From positions 186,001 through 250,000 of the forward strand of contig NZ_JAAGOX010000022.1 of NCBI RefSeq assembly GCF_010500245.1: a stretch of DNA of 64,000 nt, written 5' to 3'. The position numbers were made by a program, and so were the translations under genes. Below, in pieces: positions 27,265-37,541 of this stretch. The notes under the pieces are model-generated. The model was not told the DNA's origin, searched no databases, and saw only the letters and a list, made by a program, of their open reading frames with translations. This stretch comes from Ruegeria sp. PrR005. GTDB lineage: Bacteria; Pseudomonadota; Alphaproteobacteria; Rhodobacterales; Rhodobacteraceae. Every line of letters begins with the position of its first letter. Positions within the stretch are counted from its first letter, which is position 1.

Positions 27265-28739
27265 ACCATCATCGCCGCCGCCACCGCCGCTTTCCAGCGG
27301 CGATAGGCGGCCTCGCGGTTGCCCTCGGGCATCTTCGGCGTGAACCGCGCATCCAGCGCCCAGGTCTCGGCAAAGCCTGCCTGATCTGGATAGATTCCCG
27401 CCCGCATCCCCGCCAGCCAGGCCGCGCCCAGTGCCGTGGTTTCCTGCATCACCGGGCGGTCGACCGGAGCGCCCAGACGGTCGGCAAGGCCCTGCATCGC
27501 CCAGTCGGACGCACTCATGCCTCCATCGACTCGCAGAATCACATTCGCATCCGCGCCCCAGTCGCCCTGCATCGCCTCCCACAGGTCGCGGGTCTGATAG
27601 GCGACGCTTTCCAGCGCAGCCTTGCAGAACTCGGCCCGGCCGGAATTGCGCGTCAGCCCGAACATGGCACCCCGGCAATCGGGCTTCCAATAGGGCGCGC
27701 CAAGACCGGTGAAGGCGGGCACAAGAATGACGTTCTGCGCCGGGTCGGCTTGGGCGGCCAACTCGCCGCTCTGCGCCGCATTCTCGATGATCCCCAGGCC
27801 GTCGCGCAGCCATTGCACCGCCGCCCCGGCGATGAAAATCGACCCTTCCAGCGCATAGGTCCGCTGGCCGTCCAGCTGATAGGCGATGGTCGTCAGCAGC
27901 CGGTTTTGCGAGGCGACCGGCTGTGTCCCGGTATTGAGCAGCGCGAAACAGCCGGTGCCATAGGTGGATTTCATCATGCCGGGCTGGAAACAGGCCTGTC
28001 CGATGGTGGCTGCCTGTTGGTCGCCCGCAACGCCCAGGATCGGCACCTGCCCGCCAAACAGATCCGTCGTGCCGAAATCGGCGGCGCAGTCGCGCACCTC
28101 GGGCAGCATCGCCATCGGCACGTCGAGCAATTCGCAGATCTCCTTGCTCCATTCCCCCTGATGGATATCGAACATCAGCGTCCGCGCGGCGTTGGTGGCA
28201 TCGGTCGCGTGCACCCGCCCACCGGTCAGCCGCCAAATCAGGAAAGAGTCGATGGTGCCGAACAACAGCTCTCCGGCCGCAGCCCGGTCCCGGGCGCCGG
28301 GGACAGTGTCGAGGATCCATTTCACCTTGGTGCCCGAGAAATAGGGGTCCAGCAGCAGACCGGTCTGGGCGGTAAAGTCATCCTCGCACCCCGCATGACG
28401 CAGCCGCTCGCAGATGGCGGCGGTGCGCCGGTCCTGCCAGACGATGGCGCGATGCACGGGCGCGCCGCTGGCCTTGTCCCAGACCACGGTGGTTTCGCGC
28501 TGGTTGGTGATGCCAATTCCGGCGATCTGTTCCGGCCCGATCCCTTTGCCTGTTATCACCTCTCGGCAGACCGCGACCGTGGTCTGCCAAATCTCCTCGG
28601 CATCGTGTTCGACCCAGCCCGCCTCGGGGAAATGCTGGGTGAATTCACGCTGCGCGGTCGCCACCCTCCGCATGTCGCCATCGAACAGGATCGCCCGGCT
28701 CGAGGTGGTGCCCTGGTCGATCGCCAGAATAAAGGTCAT
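27261..28739 (-). CDS. glpK: Glycerol kinase
   Basis: FGGY-family carbohydrate kinase of 492 residues that phosphorylates glycerol to sn-glycerol 3-phosphate with ATP. It begins [17 protein letters not shown], has [13 protein letters not shown], the FGGY signature stretch [14 protein letters not shown] and [20 protein letters not shown], and the C-terminal [13 protein letters not shown] and ALGAAWLAG. Length is normal. It stands alone here, without glpF or glpD. The stop overlaps the end of the convergent monooxygenase gene. Confidence 0.96.
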   Translation of the reverse strand: MTFILAIDQGTTSSRAILFDGDMRRVATAQREFTQHFPEAGWVEHDAEEIWQTTVAVCREVITGKGIGPEQIAGIGITNQRETTVVWDKASGAPVHRAIVWQDRRTAAICERLRHAGCEDDFTAQTGLLLDPYFSGTKVKWILDTVPGARDRAAAGELLFGTIDSFLIWRLTGGRVHATDATNAARTLMFDIHQGEWSKEICELLDVPMAMLPEVRDCAADFGTTDLFGGQVPILGVAGDQQAATIGQACFQPGMMKSTYGTGCFALLNTGTQPVASQNRLLTTIAYQLDGQRTYALEGSIFIAGAAVQWLRDGLGIIENAAQSGELAAQADPAQNVILVPAFTGLGAPYWKPDCRGAMFGLTRNSGRAEFCKAALESVAYQTRDLWEAMQGDWGADANVILRVDGGMSASDWAMQGLADRLGAPVDRPVMQETTALGAAWLAGMRAGIYPDQAGFAETWALDARFTPKMPEGNREAAYRRWKAAVAAAMMV

Positions 28740-28809
28740 TGTCTGCCCCCTGTCATCTTCTCTTGACCCGGGACTGTAGCCGCATTTCCGGCGTGTCAGG
28801 AAGCCCCTA

Positions 28810-29667
28810 CTAATCGCTTAGTTGGGGAACCGCGATATTGTCGATCAGCCGGACCCCGTCGAGCCAGGCCGCCACCAGCAGGCGCGCGGGTTCGGTGGGC
28901 CGGTCGAGCGCGCGCAGACTGTCCGCCGCGCGCAGTTCGAAATACTCGATATCGACAAAGCCCGCCTCGCCCAGCGTCTCGCGCGCGCCGGACGACAGAT
29001 CACCAAAGGACGCACCCGCTGCCAGTCGCTCGGCCACCCGCCGCATCACCGGGAAAAGCCGCCCGGCCCGATCCAGCCCCTCCGCCGACAGCCGCGCGTT
29101 GCGCGACGACATCGCCAGTCCCGAAGGCTCGCGCACCGTGGGGCAGCCAATCACGGTGATCGGGATATCCAGATCCTGTGCCATGCGGGTCACCAGCATC
29201 ATCTGCTGATAGTCCTTTTCGCCGAAAAAAGCCCGGTCGGCCCCGGTTTGCAGGAACAGCTTGGCCACCACGGTCGCCACCCCGTCGAAATGACCGGGGC
29301 GGAACGCCCCCTCCATCACATCGGTCAGGTCCGAGACCGAAACGGTGGTCGCAAACCCCTCGGGATAGATCTGGTCGGGATCGGGCACATAGGTCACATC
29401 GACCCCATAGGGCGCCAGCTTGGCCGCGTCGGCCTCTTCGGTGCGGGGGTATTTGGTCAGATCCTCGGGGCTGTTGAACTGTTTCGGGTTGACGAAAATG
29501 GTCACCACCACCCGGTCGCAAGCCGCCTTGGCCGCAGCGACCAGCGACAGGTGGCCATCGTGCAACGCGCCCATCGTGGGAACCACGCCGATGCTCTCAC
29601 CCGCACGCTTCCATCCGGCGGTGGTGGCGCGCAGATCGGCCAGCTTGCGCAGAATCGGCGCGCTCAT
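28810..29667 (-). CDS. panC: Pantothenate synthetase
   Basis: A 285-residue cytoplasmic ligase that joins pantoate and beta-alanine with ATP, the last step of pantothenate (vitamin B5) synthesis. Nucleotide-binding motifs are visible: [15 protein letters not shown] (HxGH-like) at residues 28-42, [17 protein letters not shown] and the KMSKS-like MSSRNARLS. The start ATG overlaps the panB stop (ATGA at 29664-29667), so panB and panC are cotranslated. Confidence 0.96.
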   Translation of the reverse strand: MSAPILRKLADLRATTAGWKRAGESIGVVPTMGALHDGHLSLVAAAKAACDRVVVTIFVNPKQFNSPEDLTKYPRTEEADAAKLAPYGVDVTYVPDPDQIYPEGFATTVSVSDLTDVMEGAFRPGHFDGVATVVAKLFLQTGADRAFFGEKDYQQMMLVTRMAQDLDIPITVIGCPTVREPSGLAMSSRNARLSAEGLDRAGRLFPVMRRVAERLAAGASFGDLSSGARETLGEAGFVDIEYFELRAADSLRALDRPTEPARLLVAAWLDGVRLIDNIAVPQLSD

Positions 29668-30503
29668 GCCTTGGCTCCTTTGACAGGGGCCTGATCGGCA
29701 AACACATGTTCCGCCGCCGGAAAGTCGCGTGCGCGCACCTCGGCGGCGTATTCGGCAATCGCCGCCCCGGCCATTGGCCCCAGATCGGCATATCGCTTGA
29801 CGAATTTCGGTTTGAACGCGGCGAAGAAACCCAGCATGTCATCGACCACCAGGATTTGCCCGTCACACCCGGCCGAAGCGCCGATACCAATGGTGGGGAT
29901 CGCCACTTCGGCAGTGATCCGGTCGGCCAGCGTCGCAGGTACCTTCTCCAGCACGACCGAGAACGCGCCCGCATCAGCTACCGCATGCGCATCGGCCAGC
30001 ACCGCCTGGGCCTGATCGTCGCGGCCCTGCACCTTGTACCCGCCCAGCGTGTTGATCGACTGCGGCGTCAGCCCGACATGGGCCATCACCGGAATGCCGC
30101 GTTTCACCAGAAACCGGATGGTTTCAGCCATCTCGACCCCGCCTTCCAGCTTGACCGCACCGGCGCCGGTTTCGGCCATCAGCCGGGCGGCATTGCGGAA
30201 CGCCTGCGCCGGGCTTTCCTCGTAGCTGCCGAATGGCATGTCGATCACCAGCATCGCGCGGTCCAGCCCACGCGCCACCGCCTGACCGTGCAGGATCATC
30301 ATCTCCATCGTCACGCCCAGTGTGGAACTGAGCCCGTGCAGCACCATGCCGACGCTGTCGCCCACCAGCACGAAATCGCAATGCCCGTCCATCAGCCGCG
30401 CCATCGGCGTCGTATAGGCGGTGAGGCTGACCAGCGGCACGCCCCCTTTTCGCGCCCGGATATCCTGGGCATTAGGGGCGGTCTTGTGGGCAGTTGCACT
30501 CAT
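29664..30503 (-). CDS. panB: 3-methyl-2-oxobutanoate hydroxymethyltransferase
   Basis: Cytoplasmic TIM-barrel enzyme of 279 residues making ketopantoate from 2-oxoisovalerate and methylene-tetrahydrofolate, the first committed pantothenate step. Signatures are [47 protein letters not shown] and [18 protein letters not shown]. The start at 30503 has GGAGG seven bases upstream; a further 107 codons are open upstream but reach into the divergent promoter region and show no family sequence. First gene of panB-panC. Confidence 0.96.
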   Translation of the reverse strand: MSATAHKTAPNAQDIRARKGGVPLVSLTAYTTPMARLMDGHCDFVLVGDSVGMVLHGLSSTLGVTMEMMILHGQAVARGLDRAMLVIDMPFGSYEESPAQAFRNAARLMAETGAGAVKLEGGVEMAETIRFLVKRGIPVMAHVGLTPQSINTLGGYKVQGRDDQAQAVLADAHAVADAGAFSVVLEKVPATLADRITAEVAIPTIGIGASAGCDGQILVVDDMLGFFAAFKPKFVKRYADLGPMAGAAIAEYAAEVRARDFPAAEHVFADQAPVKGAKA

Positions 30504-30672
30504 TTTCAGTCCTCCGCAGAAAATGTTGCATCGCAGCATAAGTATTTCGCGATCGCAGCGAAAGACCGGTTGCGCCAACAATTCCTTGATTGCCCCGAGG
30601 TTTAGGGAAACAGTGAGCCGTGACGCGGCCGCGATGTGGCCGAACCGTTGAAACCGATAGGGGAGAGTTGGA

Positions 30673-32160
30673 ATGAAACGGATTGTAAACCGCGGACTGG
30701 TGTCCGGTCTTGCGCTGAGCGCCGCACTTTTTGCCGGCGCCGCCTGGGCAAAGGATGACATCACCATCGCCATGCAGCTGGAACCGCCGCATCTGGACCC
30801 GACCAGCGCCGCGGCGCAAGCCATCGACTCGGTGGTCTATGTCAACATCTTCGAGGGGCTGACCCGCTTCATGGGTGATGGATCCATCGTACCCGCCCTG
30901 GCCGAAAGCTGGGAGATCTCGGATGACGGCACCGTCTATACCTTCAAGCTGCATGAGGGCGTGACCTTCCACGACGGCTCGGCGATGGATGCCGAGGACG
31001 TCAAGTTCAGCCTGGACCGCGCCCGGGCCGAGGACAGCGCCAATGCACAAAAGGCGCTGTTCGCCGGGATCGACAGCGTCGATGTAGTCGATCCGCTGAC
31101 CGTCAAGGTGACGCTGAAGGAACCGAACGGCAACTTCCTGTTCAATATGGCTTGGGGCGATGCGGTGATCGTGGCGCCCGAGAGCATCGAGAACATCAAG
31201 ACCGCGCCCGTCGGCACCGGCCCTTACACGCTGGGCGAATGGGTGCAGGGCGACAAGATCGTGCTGAACCGCAATCCGGGGTATTGGGGCGCCGAGCCTG
31301 CGCTGGAGCAGGCGACGTTCAAATTCATCTCGGACCCAACCGCTGCCTTCGCCGCGATGATGGCCGAGGATGTGGATGTGTTCACCGGCTTCCCCGCGCC
31401 CGAAAACCTGCCGCAATTCGAAGCCGATCCGCGGTTCCAGGTGCTGGTCGGCTCGACCGAGGGCGAAACCATCCTGTCGACCAACAACAAGCAGCCGCCG
31501 TTCGACAACATCAAGGTGCGCCAGGCGATGGCCCATGCCATCGACCGTCAGGCGATCATCGATGGGGCGATGTTTGGATATGGCACGCCGATCGGTACCC
31601 ATTTCGCGCCGCACAACCCGGCTTATGTCGATCTGACCGGCAACTCTGCCTATGACCCCGACAAGGCCAAGGCATTGTTGGCCGAGGCCGGTTTCCCGGA
31701 CGGGTTTGAAACCACGCTGCATCTGCCACCGCCATCCTATGCCCGCCGCGGCGGCGAGATCATTGCGGCGCAACTGGCGGCGGTCGGCATCAAGGCCGAA
31801 ATCACCAACGTCGAGTGGGCGCAATGGCTGGAAACTGTGTTCAAGGGCAAGAATTTTGGCCTGACCATCGTCAGTCATACCGAGCCGATGGATATCGGCA
31901 TCTATGCCCGGCCTGATTACTACTTCCAGTACGACAATCCAGCGTTTCAGGAGCTGATGACGACGCTGAACTCGACCACCGATCCGGACAAGCGGACCGA
32001 GTTGATGCAACAGGCGCAACGCATGATTTCCGACGATTACGTGAACGGCTACCTGTTCCAGCTTGCCGCCCTGAGCGTGGCAAAGGCTGGCGTGCAGGGA
32101 TTGTGGGCCAACGCGCCCACCGCCGCGACCGATCTGTCGGCGATCAGCTGGTCCGAGTAA
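30673..32160 (+). CDS. ABC transporter substrate-binding protein, family 5
   Basis: Exported solute-binding protein of 495 residues of the DppA/OppA family. Signal peptide [21 protein letters not shown] ends near AWAKDD. Family blocks: [20 protein letters not shown] near residue 57, the strand-helix [17 protein letters not shown] near 110, [19 protein letters not shown], and [21 protein letters not shown]. It captures peptides, amines or nickel-like ligands for the two permeases and the fused ATPase downstream; ligand unknown. A GGGGAGAG ribosome site precedes the ATG. Transcribed divergently from panB with 169 bp between. Confidence 0.92.
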   Translation: MKRIVNRGLVSGLALSAALFAGAAWAKDDITIAMQLEPPHLDPTSAAAQAIDSVVYVNIFEGLTRFMGDGSIVPALAESWEISDDGTVYTFKLHEGVTFHDGSAMDAEDVKFSLDRARAEDSANAQKALFAGIDSVDVVDPLTVKVTLKEPNGNFLFNMAWGDAVIVAPESIENIKTAPVGTGPYTLGEWVQGDKIVLNRNPGYWGAEPALEQATFKFISDPTAAFAAMMAEDVDVFTGFPAPENLPQFEADPRFQVLVGSTEGETILSTNNKQPPFDNIKVRQAMAHAIDRQAIIDGAMFGYGTPIGTHFAPHNPAYVDLTGNSAYDPDKAKALLAEAGFPDGFETTLHLPPPSYARRGGEIIAAQLAAVGIKAEITNVEWAQWLETVFKGKNFGLTIVSHTEPMDIGIYARPDYYFQYDNPAFQELMTTLNSTTDPDKRTELMQQAQRMISDDYVNGYLFQLAALSVAKAGVQGLWANAPTAATDLSAISWSE

Positions 32161-32169
32161 GGCGCGGGA

Positions 32170-32231
32170 CCATTTTCTGACCCAGAAAATGGCTCAGAAA
32201 ATCTGCGATTTTCTGGCTCGCCGCTCCGGCG
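32170..32231. repeat. Triple-hairpin intergenic repeat inside the ABC operon
   Basis: Three perfect inverted repeats sit side by side: ccattttct/agaaaatgg (32170-32178, 32184-32192), cagaaaat/attttctg (32195-32202, 32208-32215) and cgccg/cggcg (32219-32223, 32227-32231). The first two share the agaaaat core, so this is a repeated unit plus a GC hairpin. It lies between the binding-protein gene and the first permease, where stem-loops often stabilise the 5' message and lower downstream expression. Confidence 0.75.
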
Positions 32232-32268
32232 GCGGGTCTTTTATCCGAATGGGTGGCATTGACCCGGC

Positions 32269-33216
32269 ATGCTCCGCTACAGCCTGAAACGCGCGCTCTC
32301 GCTTTTGATCAGCCTGGCCGTCGCCAGCCTGGTCATCTTTGCGGTGATCGAGATCGCTCCGGGGGACCCGGCCTCGTTCATGCTGGGGGTCAACGCGCAG
32401 CCAGACACGCTGGCGGCGCTGCGCACAGAGTTGGGTCTCGATCAATCAAAGGCCGAACGTTATGTCAGCTGGATCACTGGTATGCTGCGCGGTGATTTCG
32501 GCACCTCCTACACCTATCGCACGCCTGTCTCGCAGATGATCGCAGACAGGATGTGGGTGTCGTTGCCTCTGGCGCTTTACGCGCTGGCGTTGTCGACGGC
32601 CATCGCCTTTCCTGCTGGCATCTATGCTGCGTCACGTCGCGGCAAGGTGGGTGATCTGACCGTGATGAGTGCAACCCAACTGGGTGTCGCCATTCCGAAT
32701 TTCTGGTTCGCCATGATGCTGGTGCTGGTCTTTGCCATCAATCTGCGCTGGTTCAACGCGGGCGGCTTTTCCGGCTGGGACAAGGGGCTGGTAGCGGGCC
32801 TGCATTCGCTGACCCTGCCCGCCATCGCGCTGGCCCTGCCGCAAGCCGCGATCCTGGCGCGGGTGATGCGCTCGGCGCTTCTCGATATCCTGGGCGAGGA
32901 TTTCATGCGTACCGCCCGCGCCAAGGGTCTCAGCCGTCGGCAGGCACTGTGGCGGCACGGATTGCGCAATGCTCTGATCCCGGTGTTGACCATCATCGGC
33001 CTGCAATTCTCTTTCCTGCTGGCGGGATCGATCATCATCGAGCAGGTGTTCTATCTGCCCGGCCTTGGTCGGCTCGTGTTCCAGTCTATTTCCTCCCGTG
33101 ACCTGATCGTTGTGGAATCGGTCGTCATGCTGCTGGTCTTTGCGGTGATCACCGTCAATTTTCTGGTCGATCTGGCCTATGCAGCCGTCGATCCGCGCCT
33201 GAGGTCCCGGACATGA
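32269..33216 (+). CDS. ABC transporter permease (DppB-like)
   Basis: Integral membrane permease of 315 residues with six hydrophobic helices, of the DppB/OppB type. The N terminus MLRYSLKRALSLLISLAVAS and APGDPA are typical, and the cytoplasmic EAA loop reads DFMRTARAKGLSRRQALWRHG. It pairs with the next gene (ATGA overlap at 33213-33216) as the heterodimeric channel of the importer. Spacing from the binding-protein gene is 108 bp and is filled with the triple hairpin. Confidence 0.92.
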   Translation: MLRYSLKRALSLLISLAVASLVIFAVIEIAPGDPASFMLGVNAQPDTLAALRTELGLDQSKAERYVSWITGMLRGDFGTSYTYRTPVSQMIADRMWVSLPLALYALALSTAIAFPAGIYAASRRGKVGDLTVMSATQLGVAIPNFWFAMMLVLVFAINLRWFNAGGFSGWDKGLVAGLHSLTLPAIALALPQAAILARVMRSALLDILGEDFMRTARAKGLSRRQALWRHGLRNALIPVLTIIGLQFSFLLAGSIIIEQVFYLPGLGRLVFQSISSRDLIVVESVVMLLVFAVITVNFLVDLAYAAVDPRLRSRT

Positions 33217-34028
33217 GCCGCAACCTGATCCTGGGTGCGGGCTTGTCTTCGCTGGTGGTGCTGGCCGCGCTCCTCTCGTTCGTCTGGACGCCCTATGACT
33301 ACGCCGCACTGAACATTCCGGCCAAGCTGCAAACCCCGAATGCGCAGCACTGGTTCGGCACCGACCATTTCGGGCGCGACATGTTCTCCATGATCATGGT
33401 CGGCGCGCGAACCTCGATCGCGGTGGCCCTGCTTGCAGTGGGCATCGGCATGAGCCTGGGCGTGCCCCTGGGCCTGGCGGCCGCGGCGCGCAAGGGGTCG
33501 TGGCTGGACGAGCTGATCATGCGCGGCAACGATCTGGTCTTTGCCTTCCCCTCGCTGGTGATCGCCATCTTGATCACCGCCGTATTCGGCGCCGGTGCCG
33601 TCAACGCCATCATCGCTATCGGCATCTTCAACATCCCGGTCTTCGCCCGTATCACCCGTGGCGCGGCGCTGAGCCTGTGGGAGCGCGAGTTCATCATGGC
33701 CGCGCGCGTCGCGGGCAAGGGCGCGGCGCGTATCTCGGCCGAGCACATCCTGCCCAACGTGGCCAACCTGCTGATCGTGCAGGGCACCATTCAGTTCTCG
33801 CTGGGCATCCTGGCCGAAGCCGGGCTGAGCTATGTCGGCCTTGGCGCGCAGCCGCCGACTCCCAGTTGGGGCCGGATGCTGGCCGATGCTCAGACCATGG
33901 TCAGCTTTGCCCCGCATCTGGCTTTGATTCCGGGGTTTGCCATCATCCTGACCGTGCTGGGGCTGAACCTGATGGGCGACGGTCTGCGCGACTGGCTCGA
34001 TCCGCGCATTCGGGTGGCCCGGTCATGA
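33213..34028 (+). CDS. ABC transporter permease (DppC-like)
   Basis: Second permease, 271 residues, DppC/OppC type with about five to six helices. The early block HWFGTDHFGRDMFSMIMVGART is characteristic of DppC, and the EAA loop is EFIMAARVAGKGAARISAEHIL. The C terminus has LGLNLMGDGLRDWLDPR. It overlaps both neighbours by 4 nt, as expected for a stoichiometric import complex. Confidence 0.92.
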   Translation: MSRNLILGAGLSSLVVLAALLSFVWTPYDYAALNIPAKLQTPNAQHWFGTDHFGRDMFSMIMVGARTSIAVALLAVGIGMSLGVPLGLAAAARKGSWLDELIMRGNDLVFAFPSLVIAILITAVFGAGAVNAIIAIGIFNIPVFARITRGAALSLWEREFIMAARVAGKGAARISAEHILPNVANLLIVQGTIQFSLGILAEAGLSYVGLGAQPPTPSWGRMLADAQTMVSFAPHLALIPGFAIILTVLGLNLMGDGLRDWLDPRIRVARS

Positions 34029-35626
34029 GCTTGTTGCAGATCAGGGACCTGTCATTGTCGATCCACGGGATCGAGATTCTGCGACGTGTCAACCTGACCA
34101 TCGCTCCGGGTGAAATCGTGGCCGTCACCGGCGAAAGCGGGTCGGGCAAGTCGATGACGGCCCTGGCGGTGATGCAACTGATGCCCGCTGGCAGCACGGC
34201 AACCGGGTCCATCCTGCTGGACGGCGAAGAGGTGCTCGACCTGCCCGAGGATCGGATGTGCCAGTTGCGCGGGGCCTCGGTTGGAATGGTGTTTCAGGAA
34301 CCGATGACGGCGCTGAACCCGGTCAAGACCATTGGCGATCAGGTCATGGAAACGATCCTGATCCACCGGGCCATGCCCCGCGACAAGGCCGAGGAACGCG
34401 CGCGCGAGGTACTGGCGCGCGTGGGTCTGCCCCCCGAACGCTATCCGCTCGGCCGGTATCCGCATGAACTGTCGGGCGGTCAGCGGCAAAGGGTGGTGAT
34501 CGCCATGGCGATTGCCCTGCGCCCGAAACTCCTGATCGCGGATGAGCCGACGACGGCGCTGGACGTGACCACGCAGGCACAGATCCTCGACCTGATCAAA
34601 GGTCTGGTCCGCGAGTACGGCATGGGCATGCTGATGATCACCCATGACCTCGCGGTTGTCGCCGATATGGCCGATCACATCGCCGTCATGCGACATGGTG
34701 AAGTGGTCGAAGCCGCTCCAACCCGCCAGTTGCTGACCGGGATGACGCATCCCTATACCAAGATGTTGTTTGCGGCGTCAGAACATCAGGTCACCCTACC
34801 TGAACCAGGCGGTCAGGTGCCCCTGCTGGCCGTGGCCAATGTCGTTCGCGATTATCCGTTGCCCCGCACAAGCCTTTTTGCACGACCGGGTCAACATCGT
34901 GCCGTGGACCATGTCAGCTTTACCCTGCACCAAGGAGAGCGTCTGGGTTTGGTCGGAGAATCCGGTTGCGGCAAGTCTACCCTGACCCGTGCGATCCTGG
35001 GATTGGAGCCGGTGCAAGCCGGCCATATCCTGCTGGATGGTCAACCGGTCTATACCGGTAACAAGGCCAATCTGGCGGTCCGCCGCAAGATGCAGGTGGT
35101 GTTTCAGGACCCATACGGGAGCTTCAATCCGCGCCACCGGGTCGACCGGTTGGTGACCGAACCCTTTCACCTTTTGGAACACCCGCCAGTGGGCTCGGAA
35201 AGGCGCGACCGTATCGCCGAGATGCTGACAGCGGTCGGCCTCTCGCCCGACGACTCGGGCAAGTATATTCACGAGTTTTCCGGTGGCCAGCGCCAGCGGA
35301 TCGCCATTGCGCGGGCGCTGATCATCCGCCCCCAACTCATCCTGTTCGACGAAGCGGTTTCAGCGCTTGACGTTTCGGTGCGTGCGCAGATCCTCGACCT
35401 GCTGGCCGATCTGTGTACCACTTATGATCTGACCTATCTGTTCATCAGCCATGACCTGAGTGTGGTGAGGACGATCACCGACCGGGTGATGGTCATGCAG
35501 GCGGGCCGTATCGTCGAGCAGGGTGATACGGATCAGGTCTTTTCAGACCCGCAGCATCCCTACACCGAGGCACTGATTGCTGCCGCCCCACGATTGCCGC
35601 GCCGTCACCCCTTGATCTCGCAATGA
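34025..35626 (+). CDS. ABC transporter ATP-binding protein, two fused ATPase domains
   Basis: A 533-residue protein with DppD- and DppF-like ATPases in one chain. Each half has its own Walker A (GESGSGKS, GESGCGKS), signature (LSGGQRQRV, FSGGQRQRI) and Walker B (LLIADEPTTALD, LILFDEAVSALD). The second Walker B reads DEAVSA where most relatives have DEPTSA; the catalytic Glu is kept. The ATG at 34025 overlaps the preceding permease stop; its own stop overlaps the ATG of the GNAT region (35623). It energises the importer formed with the permeases. Confidence 0.94.
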   Translation: MSLLQIRDLSLSIHGIEILRRVNLTIAPGEIVAVTGESGSGKSMTALAVMQLMPAGSTATGSILLDGEEVLDLPEDRMCQLRGASVGMVFQEPMTALNPVKTIGDQVMETILIHRAMPRDKAEERAREVLARVGLPPERYPLGRYPHELSGGQRQRVVIAMAIALRPKLLIADEPTTALDVTTQAQILDLIKGLVREYGMGMLMITHDLAVVADMADHIAVMRHGEVVEAAPTRQLLTGMTHPYTKMLFAASEHQVTLPEPGGQVPLLAVANVVRDYPLPRTSLFARPGQHRAVDHVSFTLHQGERLGLVGESGCGKSTLTRAILGLEPVQAGHILLDGQPVYTGNKANLAVRRKMQVVFQDPYGSFNPRHRVDRLVTEPFHLLEHPPVGSERRDRIAEMLTAVGLSPDDSGKYIHEFSGGQRQRIAIARALIIRPQLILFDEAVSALDVSVRAQILDLLADLCTTYDLTYLFISHDLSVVRTITDRVMVMQAGRIVEQGDTDQVFSDPQHPYTEALIAAAPRLPRRHPLISQ

Positions 35627-36087
35627 TCGCTTTGGCCCGCATCCGCCGAGAGGAAAGCATCGAACTCATCGCGGCCATGACACCCTATCTGGCAGAGGTG
35701 GCGCCGAGCGTGCCCTTGGCGGTCGAAGAAATGGCGATGCGCTATTTGCGCGACGCAGGCAGGATCGCCTATTGGATTGTCTTCAAAGGGCGCAAAGCAG
35801 GGTTCGCTCTGGTTCATATCCACCCCTGCGGCCAGCGGGAGCTGGCGGAATACACCGTATTTCCATCGTTCCGACGACAGGGTTTGGGCAGAGGGGCGGC
35901 GCGATCCGTCTTTACTCAGCATCCCGGGCGATGGCGTTTTGGGGTCGCTTCGGGCTCGGCCATGGCGGACGGGTTCTGGCAAACCTGCCTTTCCGGGATG
36001 CGGGGGGTTGCCAATTTGCGCCGATGCTCTCCAATTACGCCGCATCAAGGTTACAGTTACGCTTTCGACTTCGAAAAGGAGACCGAC
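35623..36087 (+). CDS. GNAT acetyltransferase-like domain with no stop codon of its own
   Basis: About 155 residues starting at an ATG that overlaps the ATPase stop. The sequence looks like a GNAT N-acetyltransferase: a strand-rich core ending in LAEYTVFPSFRRQGLGRGAA, which contains the acetyl-CoA binding R/QxxGxG/A motif (RRQGLG). The unusual point is that no stop codon occurs after SYAFDFEKE; the frame runs directly into the aldehyde dehydrogenase at 36088. It may therefore exist as the N-terminal part of a 638-residue fusion, or be a gene that lost its stop. The dehydrogenase has its own ribosome site, so both products are possible. Confidence 0.5.
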
Positions 36088-37539
36088 ATGTCGCTACCTC
36101 TCTGGTTCGACGCCTCTCTTTGTCTTGTGGGTGGGGTTTGGCAACCGGCCAAAAGTGGCGCGACCCTGCCCTTGGTCAATCCGTCTGACGGATCGGAAAT
36201 CTGCCGGATCGCGCGCGGTGGCGCCGATGATGTCGATGCCGCAGTTGCTGCTGCCGAGGCGGCACTGAATGGCGACTGGGGCCGGATGACCGCAACCGAA
36301 CGCGGTCGCATCCTGACGCGCCTTGGCCAACTGGTGCTGGAACGGGTCGAAGATCTGGCCGTGATCGAAGCGGCCGACGTGGGCAAGCCGCTGACGCAAG
36401 CCCGCGCCGATGCCGTGGCGCTGGCACGTTATTGTGAGTTCTACGGCGGTGCCGCTGACAAGGTCATGGGCGAGACGATCCCCTATCTTGACGGTTATAC
36501 CGTCTATACCCTGCGCGAGCCGCATGGCGTCACCGGCCATATCGTGCCCTGGAACTATCCGATGCAGATCATCGGCCGCTCGGTTGGTGCGGCACTTGCG
36601 ATGGGCAATGCCTGCGTGTTGAAACCGGCGGAAGAGGCGTGCCTGACCGCGCTGGCCTTTGCCGATCTGGCGATACAGGCAGGGCTGCCAGCAGGTGCGC
36701 TGAACGTGGTGCCAGGACTCGGCGCCGAGGCGGGCGCGGCGCTGTCCGGCCACCCGGGCGTGCATCATATCTCGTTCACCGGATCGGTCGCTACTGGCGC
36801 GCTGGTGCAACAGGCGGCCGGGCGCAACGTGGTGCCGGTGACGCTGGAACTGGGCGGCAAGTCGCCGCAACTGGTATTCGACGATGCCGATCTGGATGCC
36901 GCGCTGCCATTCCTGGTGAATGCCGGGTGCCAGAATGCCGGACAGACCTGCTCTGCCTCTTCCCGCATCCTGGCGCAGCGCGGTGTCTACGAAGAGGTCA
37001 AGGCGCGCATGTCTGCGGCCTATGCCGATCTGACCGTTGGCCCCGCGATGGAGGATTTGCGGGTGGGTCCGCTGATCTCGGCCCGGCAAAAGGAGATCGT
37101 GACCGGTTTCCTGGCAAAGGGCGCCGATCTGACCATTGCGGCACAGGGGCGGATCGTCGACCATGCACCCGAAACCGGGGCCTATGTCCGACCGACGCTG
37201 TTCGCCGATGTGCCGCCCGATCATGCGCTGGCCCGGGACGAGATTTTCGGCCCGGTGCAGGTTCTTATCCCCTTTGACACCGAGGACGAAGCGGTCGAGA
37301 TCGCAAACAGCACCGATTATGGCCTTGTCGCCAGTATCTGGTGCCGTGACGGCGCGCGCCAGATGCGGTTGGCCAAACGGCTTCGGGCGGGCCAGGTCTT
37401 TATCAACAATTACGGTGCTGGTGGCGGGGTTGAACTGCCTTTTGGCGGGGTTGGCAAGTCCGGCCATGGCCGGGAAAAGGGGTTCGAAGCGCTTTACGGT
37501 TTCTCTCAACTCAAGACCGTCGCCGCGCGGCACGGCTGA
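36088..37539 (+). CDS. Aldehyde dehydrogenase family protein
   Basis: NAD(P)-dependent aldehyde dehydrogenase, 483 residues from the ATG at 36088, which has AAGGAG seven bases upstream. Catalytic residues are in place: Glu254 in LELGGKSP and Cys288 in GQTCSASSRI, 34 apart as in the family. The NAD site follows PWNYPM and FTGSVATG. The subfamily resembles betaine-aldehyde or gamma-aminobutyraldehyde dehydrogenases, which fits an operon importing amines or peptides, but substrate is inference. The frame is continuous with an upstream GNAT domain. The EamA gene begins 2 bp after the stop. Confidence 0.9.
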   Translation: MSLPLWFDASLCLVGGVWQPAKSGATLPLVNPSDGSEICRIARGGADDVDAAVAAAEAALNGDWGRMTATERGRILTRLGQLVLERVEDLAVIEAADVGKPLTQARADAVALARYCEFYGGAADKVMGETIPYLDGYTVYTLREPHGVTGHIVPWNYPMQIIGRSVGAALAMGNACVLKPAEEACLTALAFADLAIQAGLPAGALNVVPGLGAEAGAALSGHPGVHHISFTGSVATGALVQQAAGRNVVPVTLELGGKSPQLVFDDADLDAALPFLVNAGCQNAGQTCSASSRILAQRGVYEEVKARMSAAYADLTVGPAMEDLRVGPLISARQKEIVTGFLAKGADLTIAAQGRIVDHAPETGAYVRPTLFADVPPDHALARDEIFGPVQVLIPFDTEDEAVEIANSTDYGLVASIWCRDGARQMRLAKRLRAGQVFINNYGAGGGVELPFGGVGKSGHGREKGFEALYGFSQLKTVAARHG

Positions 37540-37541
37540 CG

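Noticed and set aside
27111-28766. 551-codon plus-strand frame opposite glpK
   Set aside because: Shadow of glycerol kinase, whose frame has complete family motifs.
30472-32019. 515-codon minus-strand frame opposite the binding-protein gene
   Set aside because: Shadow of the ABC substrate-binding gene with no motifs of its own.
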